NCBI GenBank assembly: GCA_009760855.2
Contig: WPIO01000002.1
Span: forward strand, 4,310,001-4,374,000
From: Cristatella mucedo
Taxonomy: Eukaryota > Bryozoa > Phylactolaemata > Cristatellidae
Reading direction: 5' to 3'
DNA: 64,000 nt
The notes beneath the pieces are model-generated. The model was not told where the DNA came from and did no database searches. It saw nothing but the letters and a program-made list of their open reading frames with translations. Below, in pieces: positions 23,183-33,803 of this stretch (its first letter is position 1; each line of letters starts with the position of its first letter). The position numbers were made by a program, and so were the translations under genes.

Positions 23183-23290
23183 TCTAATGGTTGCTCAACC
23201 GGTAGAGCACCGAGCTTGTAACCCACAATTTGCGGTCTCGCTCCCCGCAGGACAAGCTACCGCCGAGGGCCGACGGGAATAACCGGACAC
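23183..23290 (+). mobile_element. tRNA-derived SINE, family 3
   Basis: The head reads GGTTGCTCAACCGGTAGAGC, then CTTGTAACCCACAATTTGCG and a box-B-like GGTCTCGCTCC, followed by a GACGGGAATAACCGG tail resembling the other two family-3 copies. It looks like a tRNA, but the anticodon arm does not pair, so it is not a functional tRNA gene. Confidence 0.5.
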
Positions 23291-26200
23291 ATTCGAAGCC
23301 AGCATCGGACAAGTAGCTCGGCAGCGTACTTCATGAATAACGATCAGTAGATCAGAAGATATGAGGCAGACCAGTGTGTATAGACCGAATAAACGACGCT
23401 GATTCTGCCATTCTAGGTTGACATAAAGATGCGATTACGTTGAAAAATGCATTTCTGCAGAAAGCTGAGAATACACGAAATCGTGGTGGCTAAGCGTTGC
23501 TATCTTTCTCTAAATCCTCTGCAAGGATTCTATAGGACATGACGTGAACACGGTGTTGTAAGCTCGGGCAGAGTCTATTGTTTTAAGGAGCAAGCTGTCG
23601 TGTCGTAACGGAGTATCCCAACAGGATTACGCGAGTGGCAATCGATGGATAATCCGGCCCATTTATTTTCAGGCTGGAGATGAGTCTGAGTTCGTGTTAA
23701 GTTATAGTTGTATTCGACGAACTAAGGATCTAGAAAGCGCAGCAATCGCGCGCTCGGTCTGACAACTGATATTATCGTAGCTCAGCGAGCATCAAACAGG
23801 CCGTTGCCAAGACTTTTCTTCGATGATAGCTAAACTCTATTAACCTTATTTTCACCAAAATAAGACCATATGACTAAACTTTGTAAACCTTATTTTTACC
23901 AAAATAGATCGAACCGTATAATGAGTCCTATCGTGTTTTTCGCGGTGCTCAAAATATTATAGCCATTTAAACAAAATAAGCCGCAGTTAAGGGTGAATTT
24001 GAGCTATCTGGATCATAATTCCCTTTGGTATTTTCATAAAGCCGCACAGATAGCACGTGAATAGAGCAATGAAAATGGAGCTTGGCACAGGTCGCAGGCA
24101 TCTCGAACGCTCAATAATTTGGTTTTTTTATGCAAACTTGACATATTGTTATATTTGATGAATCACACTGCACCCAATGAATGTCCTGGGCGGAATTACT
24201 TTAAAAGGAGCTGAGACCCACATGCGACAACAAACTTACCCAGTTACAAATGGGAAAGCGAACAAGGTTTATATAATAGTTGCCTATGCAGCTGAGTCAT
24301 TTATGCGTAAACGAATTGGGACCTGGACCTGCAATAATAAGACCTGGAACTAAAATGCTCAATGGTGCTTCCTGGATGCTTCCCCCTCTTCCCTAGGCGC
24401 CCCCTTCCCCCTCTTAGACTCAGTCGCTCGTCTATTAGGACGGACCCTGAAGCTGTACGAAAAAGGTGCGCCGCTCCGAAGAACTTTGTAGAAACAACCT
24501 AATTGAGATATGGAAATCTCCAGCAAAAGAGTATCAGCCTCTTTTCAAAATCGCATTATTCGGTATTCCAGTGGGCACGTCTACCGACTGCCACTTCGTA
24601 ACCGCACTGGGGAAAGGGCTAGAGACGCCCGCACTCCCGCCCCGCCCACCCCACCCACCTGCACAAAGCCTACGCAGATCCGCAGGTGCGATTAGGAGTC
24701 AGGAAGCGCTTGCTTCTGGATGCACTACTCCTCTTTCTCACTGTGTTCCCTAGGCTACAGCAGCTGGCCCTGTCGGTGACCTTCAACCTGGCTTGTAGAG
24801 CTGGTGGGGGTGTAAGAAAGCAAGGTAAAGAACAAGAGAGAATCTTTGGACACAGAGGCACGGCCGATTGGCTTCATTTCATGGACACCTAGCTAACTGG
24901 CCAGAACTTATTGCTGTTTGTTCGTCGAGCAGAACCCGCATCTCGTGTTCTTACTGATGCCTGCGTGACAGTGTCGGGACGAACGACAATTTCGGCCATT
25001 ATTGCCGGGGGCAGAAATTGCAGATTTCCAAGCGGCGCCTTTAGCTTTTCTAAGTATTAGTATGCTTGCCCTACTGATAGATGCCCAGCCATCCAGCACT
25101 GGATCCGTTCCATCAACCAGCACTCTAGTGCAGGGGGGGGCGCCAGGCTTCGGACGAGTCGAGCGCATGCTCTCACTCCTTGGCTGCAATACAGAGCTAG
25201 CAACCAAAGTAGCAGCTAGTGGTCGCTGTTGGAACTACCATCAGGCCAATCGCATCCTAGACTTGGATTGCCCCACACTATTTTACTCTCAGCTTTTGTA
25301 GCCGATTCCAAGTAATCGTGACCCTTACGCTTGCATTCTTTCCTTCTTTCATCGAATTAGTTTACTTCGAACCAAGTGTGAGGTGTGGCTGCTGAAAGAG
25401 TTGTGCAGTTCCTGCCTCGAACGAAGTTCATTCGTCCAAAAAAGTTGCCTCTTCCTGGATCACAAAACGCGCGTCTTCTTAACGCTGCAGGATTTTCGGA
25501 TAATCAAAGCCGATCGGTGTGCGATAGCGAAATGCACGAATGCAAATGCGCGAATCCCTGATAAATCCTTACAAAATCAAGTACTGTATTAATGAGTGCA
25601 CATAAATCCTGAGGACAGGATAATGGTCGCACTACAGCACAATCAATTAGAAAAGCTAACTTTTGCAAATGCCTCCATGCTTTTTATAGGTATACCGATA
25701 GTCATTAATAGATATAGCTAAACCGATAGTAATATATTTATCGAGTTTTTATTTTAGTTGACGCGTCATCCTTCTTTGTTTTCATTGAAAATATTTTTAT
25801 CGATGGTTTTGATATGCATATTTCGAAAAGGCAAGACTCCATTTAGCATCTAGTGCAATATCAATCGTGGCAACCAACTAAATAATATTTTTATGCAAGA
25901 GGCTTGAAGATCCCGTTCCAAGCAGTTCTAGTTCACGAACCATGAATTTAATATGGCAGTACGTAGTCATCTGACTGATTTTCTTTACCACCGTTTCAAC
26001 AGGCTTACTTTAAGCGATCTTGTGCTACTTGAAGTTTACCTCACAGGGCGACCGGGAGCCTTCACAATAAATTATCCTCCAGTAAAGGAGACACGTGGTT
26101 AAACCTCTTGGATTTTGTAAGAAAACCTGCATGGATACTCGTCACAAATTATAGATTACTGGATTTTTAAGTGAAAAGCATAGAAGGTGGCAGCTCGCGG

Positions 26201-26462
26201 CGAATGGAAAGAATATTCCACAGTCACCAGCAGGAGAATATATGTCGTTGCATAATAATTTTGGAAGTGAGTTCCGCAGTCTAAGACGTGCAGAGCAAAA
26301 GCTTCTATCGCCAAAAATTCATTAAGCGAAGTAATGGAGCAGTTAATTTATTTTCGAGAGGATCTGAGTGCACGATGAGGCTGAAATGTATGCAGCAGTT
26401 CCACTAAGTATGAAGTATCCCAGCGATAGCAGGAGTTTTGGGTCGCACTAAGGACATTTAAA
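23291..26462. other. No recognised gene
   Basis: Over 3 kb without a supported coding region. Overlapping opposite frames at 24466-25301 are Pro/Ser-rich and unsupported. A short duplicated AT-rich motif occurs at 23840-23910. Confidence 0.45.
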
Positions 26463-26632
26463 AAAAGACCTTAGCTGACTCAACAGCTTCATTTTTACAG
26501 CCGCATAAGAGCCTTATCGGCCTTCACCACCACCGTTGCAGTTGGCAATAAAATATCGCCCAACTGCAGGATTCGAACCCACTACCTCGGTCGAGAAGAG
26601 CGAGTACCTTACCTCCTGAGCTATCACGGCCC
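26463..26632 (-). mobile_element. tRNA-derived SINE, family 1
   Basis: Reverse copy with TTAGCTGACTCAACAGC tail, GGCAATAAAATATCGCCCAA body, CAGGATTCGAACCCAC box B complement and GAGCTATCACGGCC head complement. Confidence 0.85.
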
Positions 26633-26634
26633 AG

Positions 26635-26825
26635 TAAAGCCGTAGGATTTCTTTACAGCATTTGGTGGATCCATGAGAAGTGTTCTCAGTTGCTTTGGCG
26701 TGCCGACACTGAGCACTTTATCACAAAACATGTTGACATGCGTCTTTTACAGATTATGTTAAGTGCCTAGAAAGAGATAGGGTTCTCTGCGGGTGCTTAG
26801 AAGTATTTTAATGTTATTATTATCT
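26635..26825 (+). mobile_element. LINE-A 3' end fragment
   Basis: It matches the untranslated end (ACAGCATTTGGTGGATCC, AGTGCCTAGAAAGAGATAGG) with a TTATTATTAT tail. It lies directly beside a SINE. Confidence 0.7.
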
Positions 26826-26849
26826 GTCCCATTTGCATTGGGAAAAATG

Positions 26850-26945
26850 AATTGCATAATAGAGGCCTCGAACTCAAGACTTGGGTCGTAAAGTGTGATC
26901 ACCTTGCCTCTGGCCGAAGATCCAGGGCGTGTGTACACAGCGATT
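26850..26945 (-). mobile_element. Possible SINE family 2 head
   Basis: The reverse complement reads GGCCAGAGGCAAGGTGATCA, then a CGACCCAAGTC stem and TTGAGTTCGAGGCC (box B). It resembles the head of the family-2 SINE at 30815-30930, with low identity. Confidence 0.4.
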
Positions 26946-28469
26946 GAATCCGGATGCATTTCATCATTGAAATCACATTGTCAACGACTACCTAGGGCTG
27001 CCCACATTAGCGTCATAGGCTCCATCATTTTAATCGTTGGCTCTCCCAGCTAATTCTGGCTATCAATTATGCTGACCAATTGGTCGTTCAGAATATTATC
27101 AAACTAGCGACAATGGCCGTATTTAAAAAAAAACTTTCAAATAGGCACAGAAATGGTAGGTTTCATAGGACAAAAACTTCGCCATGCGGGCAGAATTAGC
27201 TACAGATCGTTGCCGATCTTTACCTCGCTTCTGTTAGTTTTATTTAATTTCTGTATAATTCCCATGGATGCAAGTTCGTTCCCTGTTGTGGACAAACGAT
27301 TTGAATACGGTCCTCAACTTATCTGCTTGTCGAGCCTTTTCAAAATGGATTCCTAGTTCTACTCAGTTCTGCGAGTCCAGCGTTTTAAAAATGGATTCGC
27401 AACCTGATCGGTTTGTTTTGGGAGACGCTGGAAATTTCACGTGACAAAGGTTTGACTAAGGCAGGCAATTGAGCATTACAACCAATCAGCTGCAAGAGCT
27501 GAGTGTGACTTAGATTGAATTACCATAGCATAGCCCTCCCTCGCCTGATCAGTGGACTTGCTCAACCCTAGTCCTCGTCCGTGCTATGAAGTTACACGGC
27601 GGCTCCATTTCTTAAACAGACATCCTTGCTCGCAGTTCTTCAATTTTGGGTCCGGGATGAGTGAAGGGGTACTGCTTCCATGCAAGCTGATTCGGCAAGC
27701 CCGGTTTCTTGAATTTTTTACGAAATACCCATTAAAGTAGTTAAGCCATCATGTAAATGTTGTAAAGACGATGTTTTTCTTTAGTTCTGTGGCTGGCGAA
27801 GCCATTGGGAAAAGGCGACTATTGCTATAGTGTCTTTCCTGGGGCCATCACCCTCCAGTAGCAAAATGGGACTTGACTGCGAAAAAATCATAGTAAAAAG
27901 AATGAAATCGTCATTGTTGTTTATTTGCCTATATCATGACCTGCCTTATGAATAATACACAAAGTCGTGCATTTGCTCCAGGCATCTAGGAAGCACAGGC
28001 ATGGTTATAGCCACCGAGCTGCATTAATTATGAAATAGATGTTGCAACATCTATAACTAAAGCAGTGGCAAATGTTATCGTCATCTGCACCAGCATGTAG
28101 TTTCTCAACTTATGTAATAGAGGTATTAGTTAGGCAAGTGTTATGAAGCTACTTTTTTCGTGAGGCTCATACCATACATAGATATGCCAGGTGGTGTTCT
28201 TTCTTGCCTCTTGTTCTTTCTTTTATAACTTTTTCAAGACCCTAAGCCGACGAGTGGGAGACAGTACTGGGTTGGAACCTGTGCTGCTCTTCATTCATCA
28301 GAGCTTGCTTGGAACGTTCGGCAGAGCACGTGACTTCTTAGCTGTCTAGCCCTGCCAAGGCCTTCCTCGTCATCACTTGCGCACTTAAAGCTGCAGCCTC
28401 AAGTGAGCGCAAGAAAAAGTGTGGGATACACTTTCAAAGCTCGTATGATCCAAGTCCGGTTCCAGATCT
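26946..28469. other. No recognised gene; downstream flank of carbonic anhydrase
   Basis: The 3' untranslated region of the minus-strand gene must lie at the upper end of this interval. The nearest AATAAA on the minus strand appears near 27916 and a TATAAA variant near 28223; neither can be assigned firmly. Confidence 0.4.
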
Positions 28470-28655
28470 TTATCCAGTGTATGCCGCTGCCTCGCCTCCG
28501 TTCTCACTGATGTGAGCCAAGAAGGCAGAGCTGCGGTGGTGGCGAGAAAAGCGAGACACTTCACAAGGCCTGTGTCGAATCCGTCTGCCGTGCAGCGGCT
28601 GCACGGGGCGGAAATTACCGGGCTCACAGACCAGGCCACCTTCAAGAGACCTCAG
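28470..28655 (-). CDS. Carbonic anhydrase terminal exon
   Basis: The acceptor GCCTGCTACAG is followed by [20 protein letters not shown] and LHGRRI, the C-terminal signature, then a tail and a TAA stop at 28470-28472. It is 186 nt and starts in phase 0, matching the upstream exon. Confidence 0.87.
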   Translation of the reverse strand: MRSLEGGLVCEPGNFRPVQPLHGRRIRHRPCEVSRFSRHHRSSAFLAHISENGGEAAAYTG

Positions 28656-30397
28656 CTGTAGCAGGCAGTGATACTACAAACGAAAACAGCCTCCTCGCTA
28701 TACGAGCGTAACGTCAAAAGAAAGAAGATGCCCCACATCAACCACCCGGACCTCCCGGCGCTAGGAGGGAGTGTGCATTCGTGTAAGCCTTTGAATGCCA
28801 TGCGCCGCCCCAGCTTCGCCAGGGGCCGGCTCAGATTCAGCGGCGGCGCCGGAAGCAGCAGCAGGATTCAGCAGTGGCTGCCGGCTCCAAGCAGTGGAAG
28901 CGGAAGCGCTGACTTTGAGCTCACAGACTTCCGGCTCTCACCGATTCGGGACTAATGGCGATCGGCCGGCTCAGCAGAAGCCAGCATACGCATTCGCAGC
29001 AGGGTGGCGACGTGAGGGAGCCGCTGTATGTGTAGTAGTCCTGCTTCGTGCTGAGCCCGTACAGCGGCAAGTCGACGCTCGTGTTGTACGTCGTACCTGA
29101 AGCGAACACAGCAGGACCTCTAAGCTCGACGGCGACAGAGCCCGTACCGAAACTGGGGCGAGCACGCACGTGAGCCGCGCTGGGACCGCCAGAGACCGAG
29201 CGCTCGGAGAGAGCGAGCGTACACACCGACATGCTTCGTATTGCTGAACTTGCGAATGTCCTTGTCGAAAGCGGCATGGACGACGTCGGGCTCTCGGCTC
29301 ACGTCGAGCAAAGCTCCGACGACTGCCAGTCCATCGGCGTGCTTTATGGCCGCCTCCACACTGCCGTACTGCTTCTTGAAGTGCACAAAGTGGACCTGCT
29401 CGAATCAGAACGACCAGGCGGTCACGAGCCGCGGGCGGCTGCAGCCTGCAGCAGCAGCAGCTCATTGGGCTCTCGGGCGTGCACGTGACGATGGCCGCTG
29501 GCTCGAGGACAGCAGGCGAGATGAGCATCGCGGAGCTATAGCAACAAATAGCGCTGGCTGGCGGCATAGGCTACGGCCCACCTCGGCAGGGTAGCGCTTG
29601 CCGTTCAGCGCATGCTCCGAGCCGTCCCTTCCTGGTTCGCCGAAGTGAAAGTGAAACTGGGCGAGCTCGTAGTCGTGTCCTAGCGGGCCTCCTCGGATGA
29701 AATGACAGGCCGGAGTCAGGTTGCACTTGGGAAGCAGACCTGTGGCGAGCAAGACACCCGGTGCTAGCCGCAGCAGGAACTCCACGCAAAGCCGCAGCTA
29801 CTACCGCAGCACCTGACGAGGTCATGAGCACGAAGATAGATGACCTCTGCTACTCCTTCCTGAAAAAAGGGGCTGTTAATCAAGACGGAAGGACAATGAG
29901 AGGGTCAGTATGGGAAAACGATAGAAAGATCAGCATGCAGCCAGCTGGCTGGGTTTCCGATACCCGGAAAGAGAGAAATACCGGTTGGAATTCCGAGGAA
30001 ACGCGGGCCGTTCGCTTCCCTTCCAGCAAAGTTCGAGGTGTCTGTAGGCCGCAGGCAAAGAAAGAATACACGCGAGCAGCTGGGCACAGAAAGAACGGAG
30101 CTCAGCAATTGCACGAGTTCGTTTCGGATCAAGTTGAGCGGTGTAACACGGGACGGGCCTAGCCGCCGCCGAGTGACTTCCTCCTCCCACACCCCTTTTT
30201 CGCCCAGCGAGGTATAGCTGAGCGACGCCTACCGTCATTGACGAACTCGGCTTTGTTGTCGCAGTGATAGTCGTACGCGATCTCAGCCAGGTCAGCATCC
30301 TGGACGGCGTGTTCATCGGCAATGTCGACAGGTGACTGCCGAACGCCGAGCTTGCTTATCTGCCAGGCTTCTTTCAGCTGATGCCAATGATTCGGGC
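28470..30397 (-). CDS. Alpha-carbonic anhydrase, spliced, 5' exon missing
   Basis: This gene encodes a zinc enzyme that interconverts CO2 and bicarbonate. I reconstruct five exons (30397-30233, 29739-29582, 29395-29227, 29096-28942, 28655-28470) with GT/AG introns of 493, 186, 130 and 286 bp and consistent phases (1, 0, 1, 0). They give about 276 residues, close to a whole catalytic domain. All three zinc ligands are visible: two His in QFHFHFG, the third in AEVHFVHF across an exon joint. GSEH supplies the conserved Glu, and GSLTSPPC the Thr of the active site (the next residue is Ser, not Thr). The C-terminus has [13 protein letters not shown] and a 34-residue tail. The family's proton-shuttle His after NxG is Leu here (NDGLL). 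The domain begins at GPNHWHQL without a Met or signal peptide, so at least one upstream exon is missing; location in the cell is therefore unknown. Confidence 0.9.
28942..29096 (-). CDS. Carbonic anhydrase exon with active-site Thr
   Basis: The acceptor GCTTCAG and the donor GTGAGA flank 155 nt encoding [25 protein letters not shown] and a [10 protein letters not shown] end. It ends in phase 0. Confidence 0.9.
29227..29395 (-). CDS. Carbonic anhydrase exon with third zinc His
   Basis: The acceptor GATTCGAGCAG is followed by [16 protein letters not shown] and [14 protein letters not shown]. Of two possible donors, the one after 29227 (G|GTGTGT) restores the phase needed by the next exon. Confidence 0.88.
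29582..29739 (-). CDS. Carbonic anhydrase exon with first two zinc His
   Basis: The acceptor CTCGCCACAG and the donor GTGGGC flank 158 nt. It encodes [20 protein letters not shown] and [15 protein letters not shown]. The Trp that usually follows the second His is Phe. It ends in phase 0. Confidence 0.9.
30233..30397 (-). CDS. Carbonic anhydrase exon (N-terminal of the visible part)
   Basis: The acceptor CTTTCCTTGCAG ends at 30398 and the donor GTAGGC starts at 30232. It encodes [12 protein letters not shown] and GVRQSPVDI, the family's N-terminal signature, ending FVND with one base of the next Gly codon. The 165 nt keep phase 1 at both ends. Confidence 0.88.
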
Positions 30398-30582
30398 CTG
30401 CAAGGAAAGCGCGGCCGAGGTCAACCTCTGCGGCTGCTGCTGCTGACCGGACGAACTGGGCAGCGCCTCCTACACCGGACCGCAGCTGCTTATTCCAAGA
30501 AACTGTAAACAACAGTAGATCCTCTCCATATGCACACTCTATATATGCACAACGTTTTTATTTACTATATCATATACATGTA

Positions 30583-30657
30583 CTCACACACTCACACGCA
30601 CGCACACACACATAATTTTCATATATATGTATATATACATATATGTGTGTGTATATA

Positions 30658-30755
<98 letters not shown>

Positions 30756-30756
30756 T
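30583..30756. repeat. (CA)n and (TA)n microsatellite
   Basis: A short CACACA run is followed by about 130 bp of nearly pure TA repeat with a few TG interruptions. The Tyr/Ile-repeat frame here is spurious. Confidence 0.95.
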
Positions 30757-30814
30757 TATCATAGATACATATACAGAGAGATATATACTGTATATGTAAC
30801 TAATTTCTATAGCT

Positions 30815-30930
30815 CAATAGGAGAACATAATCTGGATCCCGGTGCTTTGCATTTGCCGCAGGGCTAGAGCCCATGCACGACCTCGGTCGTGAGAGGTGAG
30901 CACCTTACCCCTGGGCCAAACCAGGGAGGC
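30815..30930 (-). mobile_element. tRNA-derived SINE, family 2, with LINE-A-like tail
   Basis: The reverse complement has the head TTTGGCCCAGGGGTAAGG, then GACCGAGGTCGTG and GGGCTCTAGCCC, followed by GGCAAATGCAAAGC. The tail resembles the LINE-A 3' end, here decayed (GAACATAATCTGGATCC on the plus strand). The same order is seen at 52419-52545 and 61625-61753. Confidence 0.7.
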
Positions 30931-32440
30931 AATTCATTTTGCACCGGAAGTAGTTCTATATCAGAGGCCAAGCTCAACGTTTCGAGGACGACGCCCTGTG
31001 CCGCCAACGCTTTGATTTGCCCACTAGCATCCCCCTGCCCCGGTAGCGTTCGTGTGATTCCACGTCTACCACTGGCTCTCCGCCCGGTATTGTTCAGCCT
31101 CGTCTGGACTCACTTTTTTTTTAGCCAGGCTAGAAGTAGATAACTTGCTGCTGCTCCACGCTTGGCTCCTTGACTGCTTCGCTGCCTGCTGCGACCAAAA
31201 AAAGGCTGTGTGCAGATGCCCTGCTAAACCCTCCACGAAGGCCCAACCGAGGCTCTCTGTACAACGGCAAATGCTTAAGCACTTCTAAATACGGCTTGTT
31301 GTTTATTCGTGCGCACTTTAGATCCGAGAGACGCTTGTTTCATGCCGGCAATGTAAGGCCGCCAGCTCCATCCCCATGCCACCTGCTTAAGCTAACTGAA
31401 GAATATTGAAAGTCAAGCTATTTTAAGTCACGATTTCTTTATCTTCCCAAGCTCAACGCAAGCATAATTGGCATAATAAATGTATACGGCATCAAATCAA
31501 TATACTTTATATCTTGGGAAGTTTCATTGGGTAATAGTAGATATTATTTTGCTGATTCAACAGCATCTTTTATATCGCGGTTGCAGCTTCAATGTTGAAT
31601 GAGGACGGAGCGTTTATGTGCAGCCAGTTTAAGACCTATTGACTGGCTTGGAGCATTGTCCGAGAGAAGAAAGGCTAGCTCGGCTCTTATCTAGATCGAC
31701 CATTCGAATCCATTCTTGCATTGTATTCCAGTCATCCATGACTTTGGATTACGACGGCACAGAAAGCCGTCCTACTCTTGCCCGTTTTACCATTAGAAGT
31801 CGACGGTTTCGCTGCATGTCAAATACGTTTCGGCTCCAGTTTGTGGTCTCACGTAACATTTGAAGGCAGAGCTACAGTTCAGCTGGTCCTGCCCCCTTAC
31901 TTCCCACCTTCAGCCTACTAGCAGCCTACTTCAGCCTACTGATCCTTTTTGGAAGATTGGGTAACGAAGCAGTACCACATCTGCGTTTGCAGAGCTACCT
32001 CTACCTCTTCAAGCAATTTAAGCGGTTGCAATTCATTTATCTCTCAAGCCAGCCATATATAAATGCAGCTGAGTAGGAAGCGGACAAGCTCTGAAGTTTG
32101 GGCAAACCGTTTACCTGGATAACGTATTCAGGTAATCAATTAGAAAAGCTCGCCTTCTTTGGCATTGCAGAACTCAATTGGCTTACGCGGCATCGAGAAC
32201 TGGGTGGGAACGTCGGCAAATCGGCGATCTAGCATTCGGCAGAGAGCTTTAACCGTAGGGCAGCCGCCACAACCGGAGACGTCATCCGTCCATCGGCAAA
32301 CCTCTCCTTAGAGATGGCCCGGATCTGGCTCTTATAAATGCATACTTTCCTCATCGGGCTATTAGCGCTCACGCTCCGAGAGCCTGAATAAAAGCGATTA
32401 AGTATGAGCCAGAAGAGCCAGTCTTCGCCGATACCTCGGA
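30931..32440. other. No recognised gene; should contain carbonic anhydrase 5' exon or intron
   Basis: The missing first exon of the minus-strand carbonic anhydrase should lie above 30397, possibly here, but no Met-initiated signal-peptide-like frame with a phase-1 donor could be picked out. Confidence 0.35.
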
Positions 32441-32449
32441 CCGCCGTGC

Positions 32450-32484
32450 GTCACGTGACCCCGGCTAATGTGTGGTCACGTGAC
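32450..32484. promoter_or_regulatory. Twin GTCACGTGAC palindromes (E-box/CLEAR-like)
   Basis: Two perfect 10-bp palindromes GTCACGTGAC at 32450-32459 and 32475-32484, 25 bp apart start to start. This sequence is the known target type of bHLH-zip factors (USF, MITF/TFE) and equals the CLEAR consensus. It sits about 150 bp upstream of a TATA box. Confidence 0.6.
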
Positions 32485-32533
32485 TATCGCTCCGGCTAGT
32501 CTTTTGAGCGTTTGAAGGACAAACCATCGCCCT

Positions 32534-32640
32534 ATTGGCTACCAGTTTCAACCAATGGTGGTGCTTGACAGTTTTAGTGCGAAGTTTCAATGCAACTGCG
32601 GCGTTTGCCTTGCGTTTTTGCTGTTTAGGTGTCTATATAA
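32534..32640 (+). promoter_or_regulatory. CCAAT boxes and TATA box, putative core promoter
   Basis: ATTGGCT (inverted CCAAT) at 32534-32540, CCAAT at 32552-32556 and TATATAA at 32634-32640 form a classical promoter order for plus-strand transcription starting near 32665. The gene it would serve is not identified. The frame starting at 32712 is not convincing as its product. Confidence 0.45.
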
Positions 32641-33595
32641 TCGTAGTACTTGTGTTATGATAATCGACTAGCACTTACTCGGAGATTAGCTAAGCGAACA
32701 TATCAAATCGCTTGCGGTCTGGGCAAAGCAGAGAGCCAAGCGAGGCAGCTACACTCACGCGGCCAGTGCACCGTGCACGAGCTCGTGGCCAGCACACTGC
32801 TGTTATAGGTGTCAGATTATCGTGCCCGACTTTCAAGGGGACGGGCGGGGTGGCACTCGCGGAGGCAGCTCCACACCGCCGACGCGGCTGCTGCCAAATG
32901 CTGAGCTGCATGCTTAGCATAAGAATTGCATTTAGAGTAGCTTTTTACCCCTCACTGCCTCCGTCCCTCGCTCGCTCGCAGACTATACCTCTCCTCGGAG
33001 GCAGGACGCCCCGCCGCCGCGACCTCGCCGCCTACGCGCCTCTAACTGGGAAGGCGCCCGGAATGTTAGGAAGGGGGCCAGACCGCGATCGTCGCGCTAG
33101 GGGGGAACGCGAGCGGCGAGCCGCCATCGTCTGCACAGCGGTCCGAAATAGGGAGGACGCCGCAAGCTCTCTTGGGAGCATGCGCCAGACGCGCTTCATT
33201 TAAAGACTTCCACCCCGCCCGACAGTAGCCGGCTGGACTGCGGCGGCCGCGACCCGCTCGTCGCAAGATCCCGTCTCACCGAGCCACCGCCCCGCCCGCC
33301 CCCGCCCCCCCCCGGGCGGAACGGTCGGCTCTGCTCCCACTCCCCAATCCCCTCCCCCCGGGCGCCCCAGGAGGCGGAAGCAGGAAGCCGCCTGAGGCGG
33401 AAGCTGCCGCCTGTGCCGTGCTACGGCTCGCCGTAGCGTCGTCTTCCGGCGGGGGCGGCGAGCGAGCCCAGGCCGCGGGCTGCAAGTTGCGTCGCCGCAG
33501 CCGCCGCCAAGACGCTCGAGCGACTTAAAACGAGCATCTCCCCTCTCCGAGTGCCGGTAACGCTCTGCGGCGGAACTGCCGGCGGACATACTCAC
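32641..33595. other. CpG-rich sequence, no confirmed gene
   Basis: GC-rich with overlapping frames on both strands. It would contain the 5' untranslated region of a transcript from the 32.5-kb promoter and the first intron of the minus-strand exon at 33596-33803. Confidence 0.35.
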
Positions 33596-33803
33596 CCAGC
33601 TTTGACCTGTAGCCGTACTTGACTTGGTGCTGCGGAGCTTCGGCGGCGACGCCGAAGCCGATGCTGTTGAGCGGTTCGTTTACGCCGCGGTGAGCGTCGG
33701 TGTAAGGCGACGAGCCGCCACCGTCGCCACCGCCGGAGCCGACGCCCCTCATTCCGTCCTCCGGCTGCAACCGACCAGCTTGACGCTGCGCCAACGTGTT
33801 CAT
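33596..33803 (-). CDS. Candidate first coding exon, unknown protein
   Basis: An ATG at 33803 opens a frame of 69 codons (MNTLAQRQAGRLQPEDGMRG, then a Gly-rich linker, then GVNEPLNSIGFGVAAEAPQH and KYGYRSKL). It ends at a consensus donor, CTGG|GTGAGTAT, in phase 1. A Gly-rich start followed by more ordered sequence is common in first exons of developmental or membrane proteins, but no family is recognised. Upstream on the same strand are a TATA-like GATAAATAC near 33880 and CCAAT boxes near 33990 and 34115, within a CpG-rich region. Downstream exons were not found. Confidence 0.45.

Noticed and set aside
23183-23265. tRNA gene (Thr-like TGT loop)
   Set aside because: The anticodon arm does not pair and the sequence continues into a tail shared with two other SINE copies.
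28668-29594. Plus-strand frames of 85-117 codons across the carbonic anhydrase
   Set aside because: They are antisense shadows of well-supported minus-strand exons.
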